Source of the DNA: JAJRRH01 sp047638815 | Lineage (GTDB): Bacteria > Bacteroidota > Bacteroidia > Flavobacteriales_D > JABDKJ01 | NCBI GenBank assembly: GCA_047638815.1 | Contig: JBLIMR010000008.1 | Location: 3,548-67,547, forward strand | Direction of reading: 5' to 3' | DNA: 64,000 bases | Shown here: piece by piece, positions 9,519 through 18,671 of the stretch | How the letters are laid out: the number at the start of each line of letters is the position of its first letter | Position numbering within the stretch: position 1 is the first letter of the stretch | Made by a program: the position numbers and the translations under genes | Notes under the pieces: model-generated | Told to the model about the DNA's origin: nothing | Databases searched by the model: none | What the model saw: only the letters and a program-made list of their open reading frames with translations

Positions 9519-11294
9519 ATGAGATTTACAATTGGAAGAAAAATATGGTTTGGATTTGGATTGTTAATCCTTCTAAATTTGATCGTTCTCTTGCTTACCA
9601 ATAAAAATCTAAACAAGAGTAAGGAAATCAATGAAAGATTGACCACTGTATACGCTCCATCAATTGAACGATTGGAGGAATACAAGCTCAGAATTGAACA
9701 ATCTAGAATTTTGATCACTTATTGGGCCAATGTCGAGTCAATAGAACATGATATTGAGAAAAAGGAACTGATCGATATTATCAATAAACAAATTCCTCAA
9801 CTAAAGAACGAGATTGATCAACTGTCAGAAAACTGGACCCCTAATCAAATTAGTAATTTCCGTTTATCATATGATCACGTAATTGAACTAAAGGAATTCT
9901 ACTCTGAAGTTCAATCATATTTACCAGATTTGGCTAGTTATCAAAATGCAACGAATCTCTTTTTGGCTAAGGATCTTACCGACCCAGGTGGTATGATTAA
10001 TGAACAAATTGATATCATAGAGGGGCTTGTTGTAAATTTACTAGAACAGCAAAGAAGTGAAAGTGATAATTTACTTCAAGGAATGACATTTTCTTTCGAA
10101 AATATGCGTTTTATTTTAACCGTGCTGGGAGGTATCTTAATTGGGGCTGGAATTATTATTGCTTTACTTACTGCACGATCGATCGTTAAACCTACAATTA
10201 GACTAAAAAACAAGTTAATCTCTCTTAGTAACGGGGTTATCCCTGACCCTGAATTAACCATTTCAAATGACGAGATTGGGGAAATGAAATCCGCGCTAAA
10301 CCAATTGATCACGGGACAAACATCAGTAAGGAAATTTGTAAACGCATTGGGATCAGGAGATTTTAAAACACATTATGAACCACTGAGTCCAGAGGACGAA
10401 ATGGCACCTGATTTCATAAAAACGAGAGATGAGCTTGCTGAAAATGAGCGTATTACAGAGAAAAAAATAAAAGAGCGTACTCAAGAGCTAGCCGAAAAGA
10501 ATCGAATAGTAACAGAACTATATCAGGATCTTAAGGACAGTATTCAATATGCAAAAAGATTGCAAGATTCAATTTTACCTACCGATGAGATCATACAAAA
10601 TACGTTAGGGAATTCCTTTATCTATTTCAATCCAAAAGAGGTGGTTTCTGGAGATTTTTATTGGGTGAAGAAAATAGGAAAATATAATGCCTTCGCAGCA
10701 ATAGATTGTACTGGTCATGGAGTTCCCGGAGCTTTTATGAGTTTGGTTGGTTTCAATAGTTTGAATAGGGCTATATCTGAGGTGAAAACACACGACCCTG
10801 GTGTTATTTTAGACAGAATGAACGTCCTGGCAACTCAGGCGCTTTATAGAAATAAAGGGGAATATGAAGTAAGAGATGGTATGGATATGAGCTTATGTGT
10901 TTTTGATACGGAAACAAGAAAGCTATTTTATGCTGGTGCTGGCAGACCGTTAACATTCGTACGCGATGGTGAAATCGTAAAGGTTAAAGGTGATAGACAA
11001 GCAATTGGGGGCGCAACAGATAATAGTCCAAAGTTCACGACTCATAAAATTCAAATGAAGAAAGATGATATGATTTATGTATTCTCTGACGGCTATGCAG
11101 ATCAATTTGGTGGCAATAATGATCCAGAGAAAACGAAAAAATTCAAGGTCGGTCCTTTTTACAAAATGTTGGAAGAAATGTCAACTCAACAGGTGGATGA
11201 TCAAAAAGTAACCCTAGAAAATAGACTTGCTGAATGGATGGGGCCAAATCCTCAAATTGATGATATAATTGTCGTTGGTGTCCGAGTACAATAA
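9519..11294 (+). CDS. Membrane sensor with HAMP and SpoIIE-type (PP2C) phosphatase domain
   Basis: The 591-residue protein has a membrane segment at about 9-28, a helical periplasmic region at 30-190, a second membrane segment at 198-218, and a HAMP-like linker at about 219-272. A coiled coil at 305-350 includes TEKKIKERTQELAEKNRIVT. The C-terminal domain (365-591) is an RsbU/SpoIIE serine phosphatase with GDFYW (378-382), DCTGHGVPGAFMS (396-408) and VFSDGYADQFGG. Such phosphatases usually dephosphorylate an anti-anti-sigma factor or a similar STAS protein. No STAS or anti-sigma kinase gene is in this window, so the target is unknown. It is the last gene of the operon and is followed by a terminator. 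Confidence 0.88.
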   Translation: MRFTIGRKIWFGFGLLILLNLIVLLLTNKNLNKSKEINERLTTVYAPSIERLEEYKLRIEQSRILITYWANVESIEHDIEKKELIDIINKQIPQLKNEIDQLSENWTPNQISNFRLSYDHVIELKEFYSEVQSYLPDLASYQNATNLFLAKDLTDPGGMINEQIDIIEGLVVNLLEQQRSESDNLLQGMTFSFENMRFILTVLGGILIGAGIIIALLTARSIVKPTIRLKNKLISLSNGVIPDPELTISNDEIGEMKSALNQLITGQTSVRKFVNALGSGDFKTHYEPLSPEDEMAPDFIKTRDELAENERITEKKIKERTQELAEKNRIVTELYQDLKDSIQYAKRLQDSILPTDEIIQNTLGNSFIYFNPKEVVSGDFYWVKKIGKYNAFAAIDCTGHGVPGAFMSLVGFNSLNRAISEVKTHDPGVILDRMNVLATQALYRNKGEYEVRDGMDMSLCVFDTETRKLFYAGAGRPLTFVRDGEIVKVKGDRQAIGGATDNSPKFTTHKIQMKKDDMIYVFSDGYADQFGGNNDPEKTKKFKVGPFYKMLEEMSTQQVDDQKVTLENRLAEWMGPNPQIDDIIVVGVRVQ

Positions 11295-11324
11295 ATAGAT
11301 TTACTTACGACTCAAAAGAAAATC

Positions 11325-11343
11325 GTTGAATTCACAATTCAAC
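11325..11343 (+). other. Inverted repeat after the phosphatase gene
   Basis: An 8-bp perfect stem (gttgaatt / aattcaac) with a 3-base loop, immediately followed by seven A residues and then a second, terminator-like hairpin. It may help 3'-end processing or stability of the YfiR operon transcript. Confidence 0.4.
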
Positions 11344-11375
11344 AAAAAAAGGACCTTGATTGAGGTCTTTTTTTG
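11344..11375 (+). terminator. Rho-independent terminator of the YfiR-SpoIIE operon
   Basis: A run of A residues, a stem formed by aagacct-type arms (ggacctt ... gaggtc) and a run of seven T residues, 50 bases after the phosphatase stop codon. The flanking A and T runs make it potentially bidirectional. Confidence 0.75.
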
Positions 11376-11512
11376 TGGCATAGATGACGATTTTTCTTCC
11401 GCGAGGCTTATGGTCCGAGCTCTAAAAGCTTGTTTAACATGTAACATTACGTTGACTAACTTTTGAATTTCTAATTATTATAATAGAGCTTTTCTACGAT
11501 TTGTTTAAAAAG

Positions 11513-11536
11513 AAAAAAGGCGGTTAAAAACCGCCT
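11513..11536 (-). terminator. Rho-independent terminator of tRNA-Arg
   Basis: Stem aggcggtt / aaccgcct (11518-11525 and 11529-11536) with a 3-base loop. On the minus strand it is followed by a run of T residues and lies 14 bases after the 3' end of the tRNA. Confidence 0.8.
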
Positions 11537-11549
11537 CAATCTAACTTAG

Positions 11550-11623
11550 TGACTCCGGCAGGATTCAAACCTGCAACCCTCAGAGCCGAAATCTGATATT
11601 CTATTCAGTTGAACTACGGAGCC
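11550..11623 (-). tRNA. tRNA-Arg (anticodon TCG)
   Basis: Read on the minus strand, the acceptor stem GGCTCCG pairs with CGGAGTC (one G-T pair) and the discriminator base is A. The anticodon stem TCAGA/TCTGA encloses the loop TTTCGGC, giving anticodon TCG, which reads CGN arginine codons. The T arm is GCAGG-TTTGAAT-CCTGC. CCA is not encoded. The gene is 74 bases long and followed by its own terminator. Confidence 0.92.
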
Positions 11624-11769
11624 ATTTATTGGCCAAAAGTACCTATTATTTTTATAAATAAACTTCCTAATAACTCATCCTAATGAACCTCTATGCCAAT
11701 AATTTTTGTTTTTTTTCGTTCCTTCGTGTATTGATCACTTTAAACGATCCAATTCTTTATCCCTCAATA

Positions 11770-14106
11770 ATGAAAAACGGTTTATTTCTTTTTTTCCTTT
11801 CAATATCCTTCGGTGCTATTGGACAAAATACTCTTGGCCAATGGAATGATTATCTATCCTACAGAAGTGTAACCGATGTCGTGGAGGCGGGAGATGTAAT
11901 ATTTGCCGCTTGCCAAAACAGCATATTTAGTTATGACAGAAGCGACAACAGTCTATCGAGATATTCTTCGGTAAATGGATTGTCTGATAAAAACATCACT
12001 GACATCTCTTGGAACGAAAACAATAGTATTCTATTGATCGGATATGAAAACGGAAACATTGATTTCTTAGGTGCAAAAGGTGTAATAAATTTCTCTGATA
12101 TTAAAAGGAGTACAATCACAAGTAATAAATCCATTAATGACTTTTACAATGATGGAGACAATGTTTGGATTAGTACCGGTTTCGGAATTGTAAAAATTGA
12201 TCTCCCAAATGAAGAGGTGATAGAAACATATGTCATTGGTGATGGCGGATTAGAGATAAACATTTCAAATGTGGTGCATACCAACGATTTAGTATTTGCA
12301 GCAACCAATGAAGGCTTATTTCAGGCCAATCTTAATAGTTCGTTACAAGACTTTAATAACTGGTCTTTGGTAAATACCTTGCCTGTTGCGAACTATGATC
12401 AGGTTTTTGTTTTGGGTAATACCCCAGGGGCCTTCATGAACAACCCCCAAGACAAAAGGGTATTCCGATTATTAGATGGTTTATGGACTGAAGTGCTAAC
12501 GGATACAAACCTTAATAAAGTCATGGAATCTAATGGTAAACTATTGCTGCTGAGAGACGATGAGCTGCGTGTTAGAGACCAAGATTTTACTGTAGTATAT
12601 AGTCTCGATGATTATAATTTCACGGATAAAGAGGACATCTTTACCGCAGTTTTAGATTCAGAGGATAAGCTGTGGATCGGTGATATAAATTGGGGCTTGA
12701 TAGAAGATCTTGGGAGTTCAAATGTGAATTCCTATATGCCAGAAGGCCCTTCCACCAACTCCAGTTGGGAGGTTTCATCAGTAGGAAATCAAACTTGGGT
12801 TGCTCATGGTGGTGTGAAGGTTACATTTAATGCGTCAGGTTCAGAAGATTTTTTCTCCGGATTAAATAGTGGCACCTGGGAAACTTACAAAGGGAACGAG
12901 TTTTTACTTGAAAATGGTGTTAGGGACCTAGTAGACCTTGCTATAAATCCAAACAATCCGCAACAGGTTTTTTTCGGATCCTGGAATGGTGGGTTGATTG
13001 AGAAGATGAGTAATGGGGATGTAGAGATCTACCATGAAGGCAAAGGAAATTCAGTGATTCAAGAAGGTTCACAAGTCAATAATTATCGCATTGGTGGATT
13101 AACTTATGATAATGATGGAAATCTTTGGCAAGCGAATTCAACCGGTGAATTTTCAGGAGAGGATCAGGGCCTAAATGAAAATCAGATTATAGTTAGACAA
13201 CCAGATGCCACTGAGATAGTACTTAGTTGTTTGGAATTGGACAATTCTATTAAAATGAGTAGTTTAATACATACCAGTAACGGACAAATATGGGGTGTAA
13301 ATGCTGCGTCTAGTGATGGCAGGTTGTTTGTGTTGGATTATAATGGTACAGTAGGCAACGCCAATGATGACCAATGCATGAAAATTAATACAAACGCTGA
13401 TAGTGGAGGTCTACCAACAAACTTGGTTATCTGTGTTGCTGAAGATCTCGATGGTGAGATATGGATAGGAACATCAGAAGGACCCGCTGTTATATATTCT
13501 CCTGAATTTCTTTTTGAGAGCAATCCTCCTGAAGCACAGCAAATAAAAATTGAACAGGACGGTAATGTTGAAATAGTATTAAGTACAACCAGTATAACAA
13601 CAATAGCAATTGATGGAGCCAATAGAAAATGGTTGGGAACCACTTCTAGTGGTGCATTTTTACTTTCGGAAGATGGAACAGAGCAGATATTACACTTTAC
13701 TCAGGAAAATAGTCCCTTATTGGAAAATTCCATTCGTGATATTAGCATCAATAGAGAAACAGGAGAAGTATTCTTTGCAACAGATGAAGGGCTTTTATCA
13801 TACATAGGAGATGCTACCTCTGGAAGCAGAGACAATGAATGCTTTAAGGTTTTCCCTAACCCTGTAAGACCAGATTATTTCGGGCCTATTGCAATTGATG
13901 GACTCGCAAGAGACTCTAACGTTAAGATAACTGATATCGCTGGCAACTTGGTCTATGAAACTGTCTCTAACGGTGGGAGAGCCATTTGGGATGCCACCAA
14001 TTTCTCTGGTGACAGAGTACAATCAGGCATCTATTTGGCATTAATTACTAGCCTCATTGATGATAGGGAGACCTCTTGTATCAGTAAGATTATGGTGATC
14101 AATTAA
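11770..14106 (+). CDS. porZ: PorZ-like T9SS protein with two-component-regulator propeller repeats
   Basis: The ATG at 11770 gives a signal peptide (MKNGLFLFFLSISFGAIGQ); an in-frame ATG at 11683 adds 29 residues that do not look like a secretion signal start. The mature N-terminus (GQWNDYLSYRSVTDVVEAGD ... NGLSDKNITDISWNENN) matches PorZ, the surface component of the T9SS attachment complex that in Porphyromonas gingivalis is needed for delivery of anionic LPS to PorU. Beta-propeller repeats fill most of the 778 residues. The last 85 residues form a sorting-type C-terminal domain (VFPNPVRPDYFG ... SGIYLALI). The stop codon overlaps that of sufE on the other strand. Confidence 0.85.
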   Translation: MKNGLFLFFLSISFGAIGQNTLGQWNDYLSYRSVTDVVEAGDVIFAACQNSIFSYDRSDNSLSRYSSVNGLSDKNITDISWNENNSILLIGYENGNIDFLGAKGVINFSDIKRSTITSNKSINDFYNDGDNVWISTGFGIVKIDLPNEEVIETYVIGDGGLEINISNVVHTNDLVFAATNEGLFQANLNSSLQDFNNWSLVNTLPVANYDQVFVLGNTPGAFMNNPQDKRVFRLLDGLWTEVLTDTNLNKVMESNGKLLLLRDDELRVRDQDFTVVYSLDDYNFTDKEDIFTAVLDSEDKLWIGDINWGLIEDLGSSNVNSYMPEGPSTNSSWEVSSVGNQTWVAHGGVKVTFNASGSEDFFSGLNSGTWETYKGNEFLLENGVRDLVDLAINPNNPQQVFFGSWNGGLIEKMSNGDVEIYHEGKGNSVIQEGSQVNNYRIGGLTYDNDGNLWQANSTGEFSGEDQGLNENQIIVRQPDATEIVLSCLELDNSIKMSSLIHTSNGQIWGVNAASSDGRLFVLDYNGTVGNANDDQCMKINTNADSGGLPTNLVICVAEDLDGEIWIGTSEGPAVIYSPEFLFESNPPEAQQIKIEQDGNVEIVLSTTSITTIAIDGANRKWLGTTSSGAFLLSEDGTEQILHFTQENSPLLENSIRDISINRETGEVFFATDEGLLSYIGDATSGSRDNECFKVFPNPVRPDYFGPIAIDGLARDSNVKITDIAGNLVYETVSNGGRAIWDATNFSGDRVQSGIYLALITSLIDDRETSCISKIMVIN

Positions 14107-14534
14107 GATAGCAAGGATTTCTGCTTGTAAACCAGCGCGTAAAGCTTTACTTGTTTTATCATGGAACTCAATCCATTGCTTCTAGAAGGAGAAAGATGTT
14201 CATTAAGACCAGTTTTTTCGATAAAGTACAAATCCGCATTAAGAACATCATCTACTTTTAAATCAGACAATACACGCAATACGAGTGCAACAATTCCTTT
14301 TGCTATTGAGGAATCACTATCTCCCTTTAGTTTTAGAATACCCTTGGATTCTGCAGCTTCAATCCAAACCTTAGATTGACATCCCTTAATGACATTGTCT
14401 TTTGTTTTGAAGCCATCATCAACCAGTGTCAAGGATTTGCCTTGCTCAATTAAATGAGCATATTTTTCCATCCAATCATCGAAAAAAGCAAACTCTTCTA
14501 TTATTTCTTCTTGTCGTTTATCCAGTTCTGACAT
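14103..14534 (-). CDS. sufE: SufE family cysteine desulfurase activator
   Basis: SufE accepts persulfide sulfur from SufS for Fe-S cluster assembly. The 143-residue protein begins MSELDKRQEEIIEEFAFFDDW. The acceptor cysteine lies in KGCQSKVWIEA, and the later VLRVLSDLKVDDVLNA segment is typical of the family. The ATG at 14534 is preferred; a GTG at 14540 would overlap the upstream stop codon. The start lies two bases after the PBP1A stop, so translation is probably coupled. Its stop codon shares a TTAA with that of porZ on the plus strand. Confidence 0.92.
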   Translation of the reverse strand: MSELDKRQEEIIEEFAFFDDWMEKYAHLIEQGKSLTLVDDGFKTKDNVIKGCQSKVWIEAAESKGILKLKGDSDSSIAKGIVALVLRVLSDLKVDDVLNADLYFIEKTGLNEHLSPSRSNGLSSMIKQVKLYALVYKQKSLLS

Positions 14535-14536
14535 TA

Positions 14537-16975
14537 TCACACATCTTCAAATTCGTTATCAAAATCATCTTGGTCATCCTTCTCGTTACAATCAAAAATC
14601 TCCTCAATATCGAGCCCTAAAGGGCGATCAAATTCCATTTGAAGGTTAATGGATTTGTCCTCCAAAATTTTCTTTGTATAGTATCCCCATATTGGTAGGG
14701 CCATATTGGTCCCCATTCCATATTGTAGTGAATTAAAATGGACACTTCTATCGTCTGCACCCACCCAAATTCCAGTCGCAAGATCCGGTATTAGCCCTAT
14801 GAACCAGCCATCCGATTGATTTTGCGTTGTCCCTGTTTTACAGGCAATTTCTAGAGTCTTTGGTATACCATCATAGTCACGACTATCCAAGTCTGACCTT
14901 AGTCTCATTGCTGTGCCCTGAGCACGATCTAGATGTTCATTATAGGCCCCTTCAACTGTTCCTTTCATCATTTCAAGCATAATATAAGCGGTCTTCTCAT
15001 CTATCGCTTCATTGGTTTCAGGCAGAGATTGATAAATGACGTTCCCATTCTTGTCTTCTATTCTAGAGATAATATATGGTTCGATATAAACCCCTTTATT
15101 GGCAAACGTACTATTCGCAGCGGTTATTTCAAAAACAGATAAATCGGCTACTCCCAAACAAAGGGATGGTACTGGAATGAGTTCGCTTTTTATTCCCATA
15201 TCCTTTGCCAATTGAACAACAGGAGCAGGTCCAAACTCTTTCATTACCCATGTTGTAATGGTATTTACCGAGTTTGCCAATCCCCATTTCAAGTCTGCCA
15301 TAAAACCGTAATTGCCATCAGAATCTTCAGGTGTCCAATCTTCTTGCAAATTATATGTCCCTGCCTCGATAGTCGTTTTAATCTTCGGAACAGGATGACA
15401 AGGCTTGTACCCGCCTATAATGGCCGTAGCGTACACTATTGGCTTAAAAGTTGAACCTACCTGCCTTTTAGCCTGCTTCACATGGTCATACTTAAAATGC
15501 TTGAAATCGATTCCTCCTACCCATGCTTTTACAGCTCCGGTTGATGGCTCCATTGACATCATCCCTGCTTGCAAGAGGCCCTTATAATACCTTATGGAAT
15601 CAATTGGAGTCAATAATGTATCTACATTACCATCCCATGAGAAAATACTCATTCTTTTTGGTGTATCAAAATACTTTTTTATATCAGCTTTAGTGTTTGC
15701 TTTTCTGTCATGTTTACAATGAGAGCAGTGATAGTATTCCCCATCATCTTTGGTGGTTTTTTCCATGTATTTATTCCGTTCGCAATTGGAACAAAGTTTG
15801 CCAACCATTACTTTATGTGATTTACTTCTTTGGATAGCGGATGTCATGATTTTCTCAGTTTCCTTTGTCGTTAGATCATCGGAAAATGGTCTATTCTTTA
15901 GGTTTTTGCTCGATCTATCAAACTGATCTTGTAGTTGGTTTTTTAAATGTGCTGTTACCGCAAATTCCGCATATCCCTGCAGTCTAGAATCTATAGTGGT
16001 ATAAACCTTTAGCCCATCCTCATACATGTCATAGGCTAGATTACTGTTGGGGTTAACAGCGAGAAGGTTTCCGTTCTTATCTGTGGCTTTGAGTAAACTC
16101 TTCACCTCAGCTCGAAGGATTTCACGAAAATACGGGGCAGATCCTTCATCATGCGCTTGCTTCTGATACCTAAGACCCAGCGGCAGCATTCTTAGAGAAT
16201 CATACATCTCTCTATCCAAAAATTCATGTTTAAGCATCTGTTTCATGACCACTTCTCTTCTCTTTGTCACTCTCTCCACTGCGGATTCTCTTCGTGGATT
16301 ATAATAAGATGAATTCTTTAACATTCCAACAAGCATGGCTGATTCTTGTATGTTTAATTCTGATGGTTCCTTGCTGAAATATATGTTTGCGGCTGATTTT
16401 ATACCTACTGCTTGATGAAGGAAATCATACTGGTTGAGGTACATTGTCAAAATCTCCTCCTTCGTATATGACTTTTCAAGCTTTACTGAAATTATCCATT
16501 CCTGAAATTTTTGAAAAACCCGCGCAAGTTTGGATTTCGGTTTTTCACTAAAAAGTAACTTCGCTAATTGTTGGGTTATGGTACTACCTCCCCCCTGATT
16601 AGTACTTCCTGTGAGAACGCCTTTTACAACTCTTGCCAAGGCCTCCATATCAACCCCTGAATGTTCCATATACCGTTCATCTTCTGTAGAAATTAAAGCA
16701 TCTATTACATTTGGCGAAATATCTTCAAAATTGACGTTAGTTCTATTTTCTCTATAATACTTACCGAGCAATTTAGAGTCTACGGTGAATATCTCAGTAG
16801 CCAAGTTACTTTTAGGATTTTCAAGTACGGCAGTGCTTGGTAAATCGCTAAATGCAGCCATTGTCAACATCAGTGCAATCAATAATATTGGTGAAAATGC
16901 CAATAACCAGAACCACTTGATATATTTCCAATTGGATGCTGGAGCTTTAACTGCCTTTTTAGACTTTTTTGCCAT
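14537..16975 (-). CDS. Class A penicillin-binding protein (PBP1A type) with a CxxC/CxxC insertion
   Basis: This bifunctional enzyme polymerises glycan strands and cross-links peptidoglycan. A membrane anchor lies at about 20-42. The GT51 domain follows, with TEDERYMEHSGVD (catalytic Glu98) and GGGSTITQQLAKLLFSEKPK. The transpeptidase domain has STFK (Ser508), SVN (568-570) and KTGTT (712-716). Between the two, at about 393-425, an insertion carries Cys395-x2-Cys398 and Cys417-x2-Cys420, spaced like a zinc ribbon; I do not know this as a usual feature of the family. The protein has an acidic C-terminal tail. It lies 38 bases after gldH in the holB operon. Confidence 0.93.
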   Translation of the reverse strand: MAKKSKKAVKAPASNWKYIKWFWLLAFSPILLIALMLTMAAFSDLPSTAVLENPKSNLATEIFTVDSKLLGKYYRENRTNVNFEDISPNVIDALISTEDERYMEHSGVDMEALARVVKGVLTGSTNQGGGSTITQQLAKLLFSEKPKSKLARVFQKFQEWIISVKLEKSYTKEEILTMYLNQYDFLHQAVGIKSAANIYFSKEPSELNIQESAMLVGMLKNSSYYNPRRESAVERVTKRREVVMKQMLKHEFLDREMYDSLRMLPLGLRYQKQAHDEGSAPYFREILRAEVKSLLKATDKNGNLLAVNPNSNLAYDMYEDGLKVYTTIDSRLQGYAEFAVTAHLKNQLQDQFDRSSKNLKNRPFSDDLTTKETEKIMTSAIQRSKSHKVMVGKLCSNCERNKYMEKTTKDDGEYYHCSHCKHDRKANTKADIKKYFDTPKRMSIFSWDGNVDTLLTPIDSIRYYKGLLQAGMMSMEPSTGAVKAWVGGIDFKHFKYDHVKQAKRQVGSTFKPIVYATAIIGGYKPCHPVPKIKTTIEAGTYNLQEDWTPEDSDGNYGFMADLKWGLANSVNTITTWVMKEFGPAPVVQLAKDMGIKSELIPVPSLCLGVADLSVFEITAANSTFANKGVYIEPYIISRIEDKNGNVIYQSLPETNEAIDEKTAYIMLEMMKGTVEGAYNEHLDRAQGTAMRLRSDLDSRDYDGIPKTLEIACKTGTTQNQSDGWFIGLIPDLATGIWVGADDRSVHFNSLQYGMGTNMALPIWGYYTKKILEDKSINLQMEFDRPLGLDIEEIFDCNEKDDQDDFDNEFEDV

Positions 16976-17013
16976 AGTATTCTTAATTGTCTGTCTTTAA
17001 ACGGTGTTGGAAT

Positions 17014-17481
17014 CTATTTATTTTCACGAATTGATATCCCAACATCTGTAATTCCTGGTAATGATTCTTGTCGCATGGCCTGTTCAATACTAACTTTATA
17101 CTCCCCTTTCATAGGGAACTGCTGATTGTCCTTGTATAAAATTTCGCTATTATGATGACTTCCAAAACCCTTACCAAGCCATTTCCCAGCTTTGTTTGCT
17201 AATTCGCAATAAATGGTATCACTAGTAATTCTATTATCTGGAAATTCCAAATTTACGAAGAGATATAAGTTTCTATAAGGATAGTCGTCATCGTTTCTCA
17301 CCAAGACATGGAAATCATATCCACTAGTAGTATCATCTATAGCGAAATCAAAAGATTTAATATCCTCTGAATTCCACATGGGGCCGTTGATCTCATGAAT
17401 GTCATTAACCACAGATGTTTTCGTACAAGCCATAAGCAATGTGGTTAAAATTATTATAAAAGATGGGGGTATATGTTTCAA
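17014..17481 (-). CDS. gldH: Gliding motility lipoprotein GldH
   Basis: A lipoprotein signal with lipobox LLMAC places the lipidated residue at Cys19. The 155-residue protein has the GldH pattern: FDFAIDDTTSGYDFHVLVRN, then YPYRNLYLFVNLEFPDN and a TIYCELANKAGKWLGKGFG block, ending with PGITDVGISI. GldH is needed for gliding in Flavobacterium johnsoniae, but it is also kept in non-gliding Bacteroidota, so motility is not proven. It overlaps the ricT stop codon by 4 bases and precedes PBP1A. This ricT-gldH-PBP order is common in the phylum. Confidence 0.9.
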   Translation of the reverse strand: MKHIPPSFIIILTTLLMACTKTSVVNDIHEINGPMWNSEDIKSFDFAIDDTTSGYDFHVLVRNDDDYPYRNLYLFVNLEFPDNRITSDTIYCELANKAGKWLGKGFGSHHNSEILYKDNQQFPMKGEYKVSIEQAMRQESLPGITDVGISIRENK

Positions 17482-18623
17482 CTTTTCTTGGCCTTTTTAT
17501 GTTTTCTTTTATTCTTTTTCTTTCCTCTTCGCTTCTTCTCGCTATCAAATCTCTTTAGGTCATCTTGCCCAACAACTTGTTGATAGCCAATCTCCTTTTC
17601 TATCCGTTTTTCCTGCATACTATTTAAACTATCAGGTAAAACATCCTTTTTATTAAGAGCAATAATCTTATTGACTTGTTCAAGGGTTAGCGCAATGGGA
17701 TTGATCATCTTATCATCCTTATAGGCGTAAGCCAATGTTTTATTAAGAATATCGGATTTAAAATGAAATGCTGTTCCCTTTTTCGTTTTCAATTTCAATT
17801 TTGGCGATGGAAAATCTTTTATAGCTTCCATGTATGAGTCTAATTCAAAATTGAGACAACACTTTAATTTACCACACTGTCCTGCCATTTTTTCAGAATT
17901 GATTGACAGTTGTTGGTATCTCAATGCACTTATCGAAACAGATCTGAAGTCGGTTAACCAAGTAGAACAGCACAATTCTCTACCGCAAGATCCAATGCCA
18001 CCAAGCATGCCCGCCTCTTGTCGAGCACCTATCTGTTTCATATCAATCTTAATTTTGAACAAACCAGCCAATTTCTTAATGAGTTCTCTAAAATCTACAC
18101 GATCATCAGCTGTATAGTAAAATGTAGCTCTAGTATTATCCCCTGAAAATTCTACATCCGAAATTTTCATGTTTGCCCCCATCTCAGAAGCGATGATTCT
18201 CGCTTTAGTCTTAGTCTCTTGTTCCCTGTCCTTTGCAATTGACCAAAGCTCGATATCCTCTTGCTTGGCCTTTCTCAAAATCTTGAGCGGGAGTCGATCT
18301 TTCTTTTTGGTTTTCTTTCTAAACTGCAGGTTCGCTAATTCTCCAGACAATGAAACCGTCCCAATGTCGTAGTTCGCATCTGATTCTACCACAACAAGAT
18401 CTCCAGTTTGCAAGCTATATTTATTGGAATTTCGGTAGTAATCTTTACGGGTATTCTTGAACCTTATTTCAGCATACTGATTCTGAGAAGTGCCAATAGA
18501 CGGCACGCCTTTCAACCAATCGTATACAGGTAATTTATTGCAACCTCCTGAGGTACAAGAACCGTTGCTTTTGCATCCATTGGGAATGCCACTATTTTTA
18601 TTGGCGCATGTATCACAGCCCAT
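17478..18623 (-). CDS. ricT: PSP1 domain protein (RicT/YaaT family)
   Basis: The N-terminus is cysteine-rich (Cys3, 6, 17, 23, 28), followed by a PSP1 domain. The C-terminal half has MLGGIGSCGRELCCSTWLTD and GQCGKLKCCLNFE, hallmarks of the family. The last 25 residues are lysine- and arginine-rich. In Bacillus the RicT protein works with RicA and RicF, in a complex that binds Fe-S clusters and influences RNase Y. Partners are not seen here. As in Firmicutes, it follows holB. The 381-residue length fits the Bacteroidota members. Confidence 0.88.
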   Translation of the reverse strand: MGCDTCANKNSGIPNGCKSNGSCTSGGCNKLPVYDWLKGVPSIGTSQNQYAEIRFKNTRKDYYRNSNKYSLQTGDLVVVESDANYDIGTVSLSGELANLQFRKKTKKKDRLPLKILRKAKQEDIELWSIAKDREQETKTKARIIASEMGANMKISDVEFSGDNTRATFYYTADDRVDFRELIKKLAGLFKIKIDMKQIGARQEAGMLGGIGSCGRELCCSTWLTDFRSVSISALRYQQLSINSEKMAGQCGKLKCCLNFELDSYMEAIKDFPSPKLKLKTKKGTAFHFKSDILNKTLAYAYKDDKMINPIALTLEQVNKIIALNKKDVLPDSLNSMQEKRIEKEIGYQQVVGQDDLKRFDSEKKRRGKKKNKRKHKKAKKS

Positions 18624-18671
18624 ATGCTATCTTATCTATGCTTGTAGTTATAATTTCACCAACCATCATCG

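Noticed and set aside
14161..14379. Plus-strand frame opposite sufE
   Set aside because: It is antisense to a well-supported gene and has no own features.
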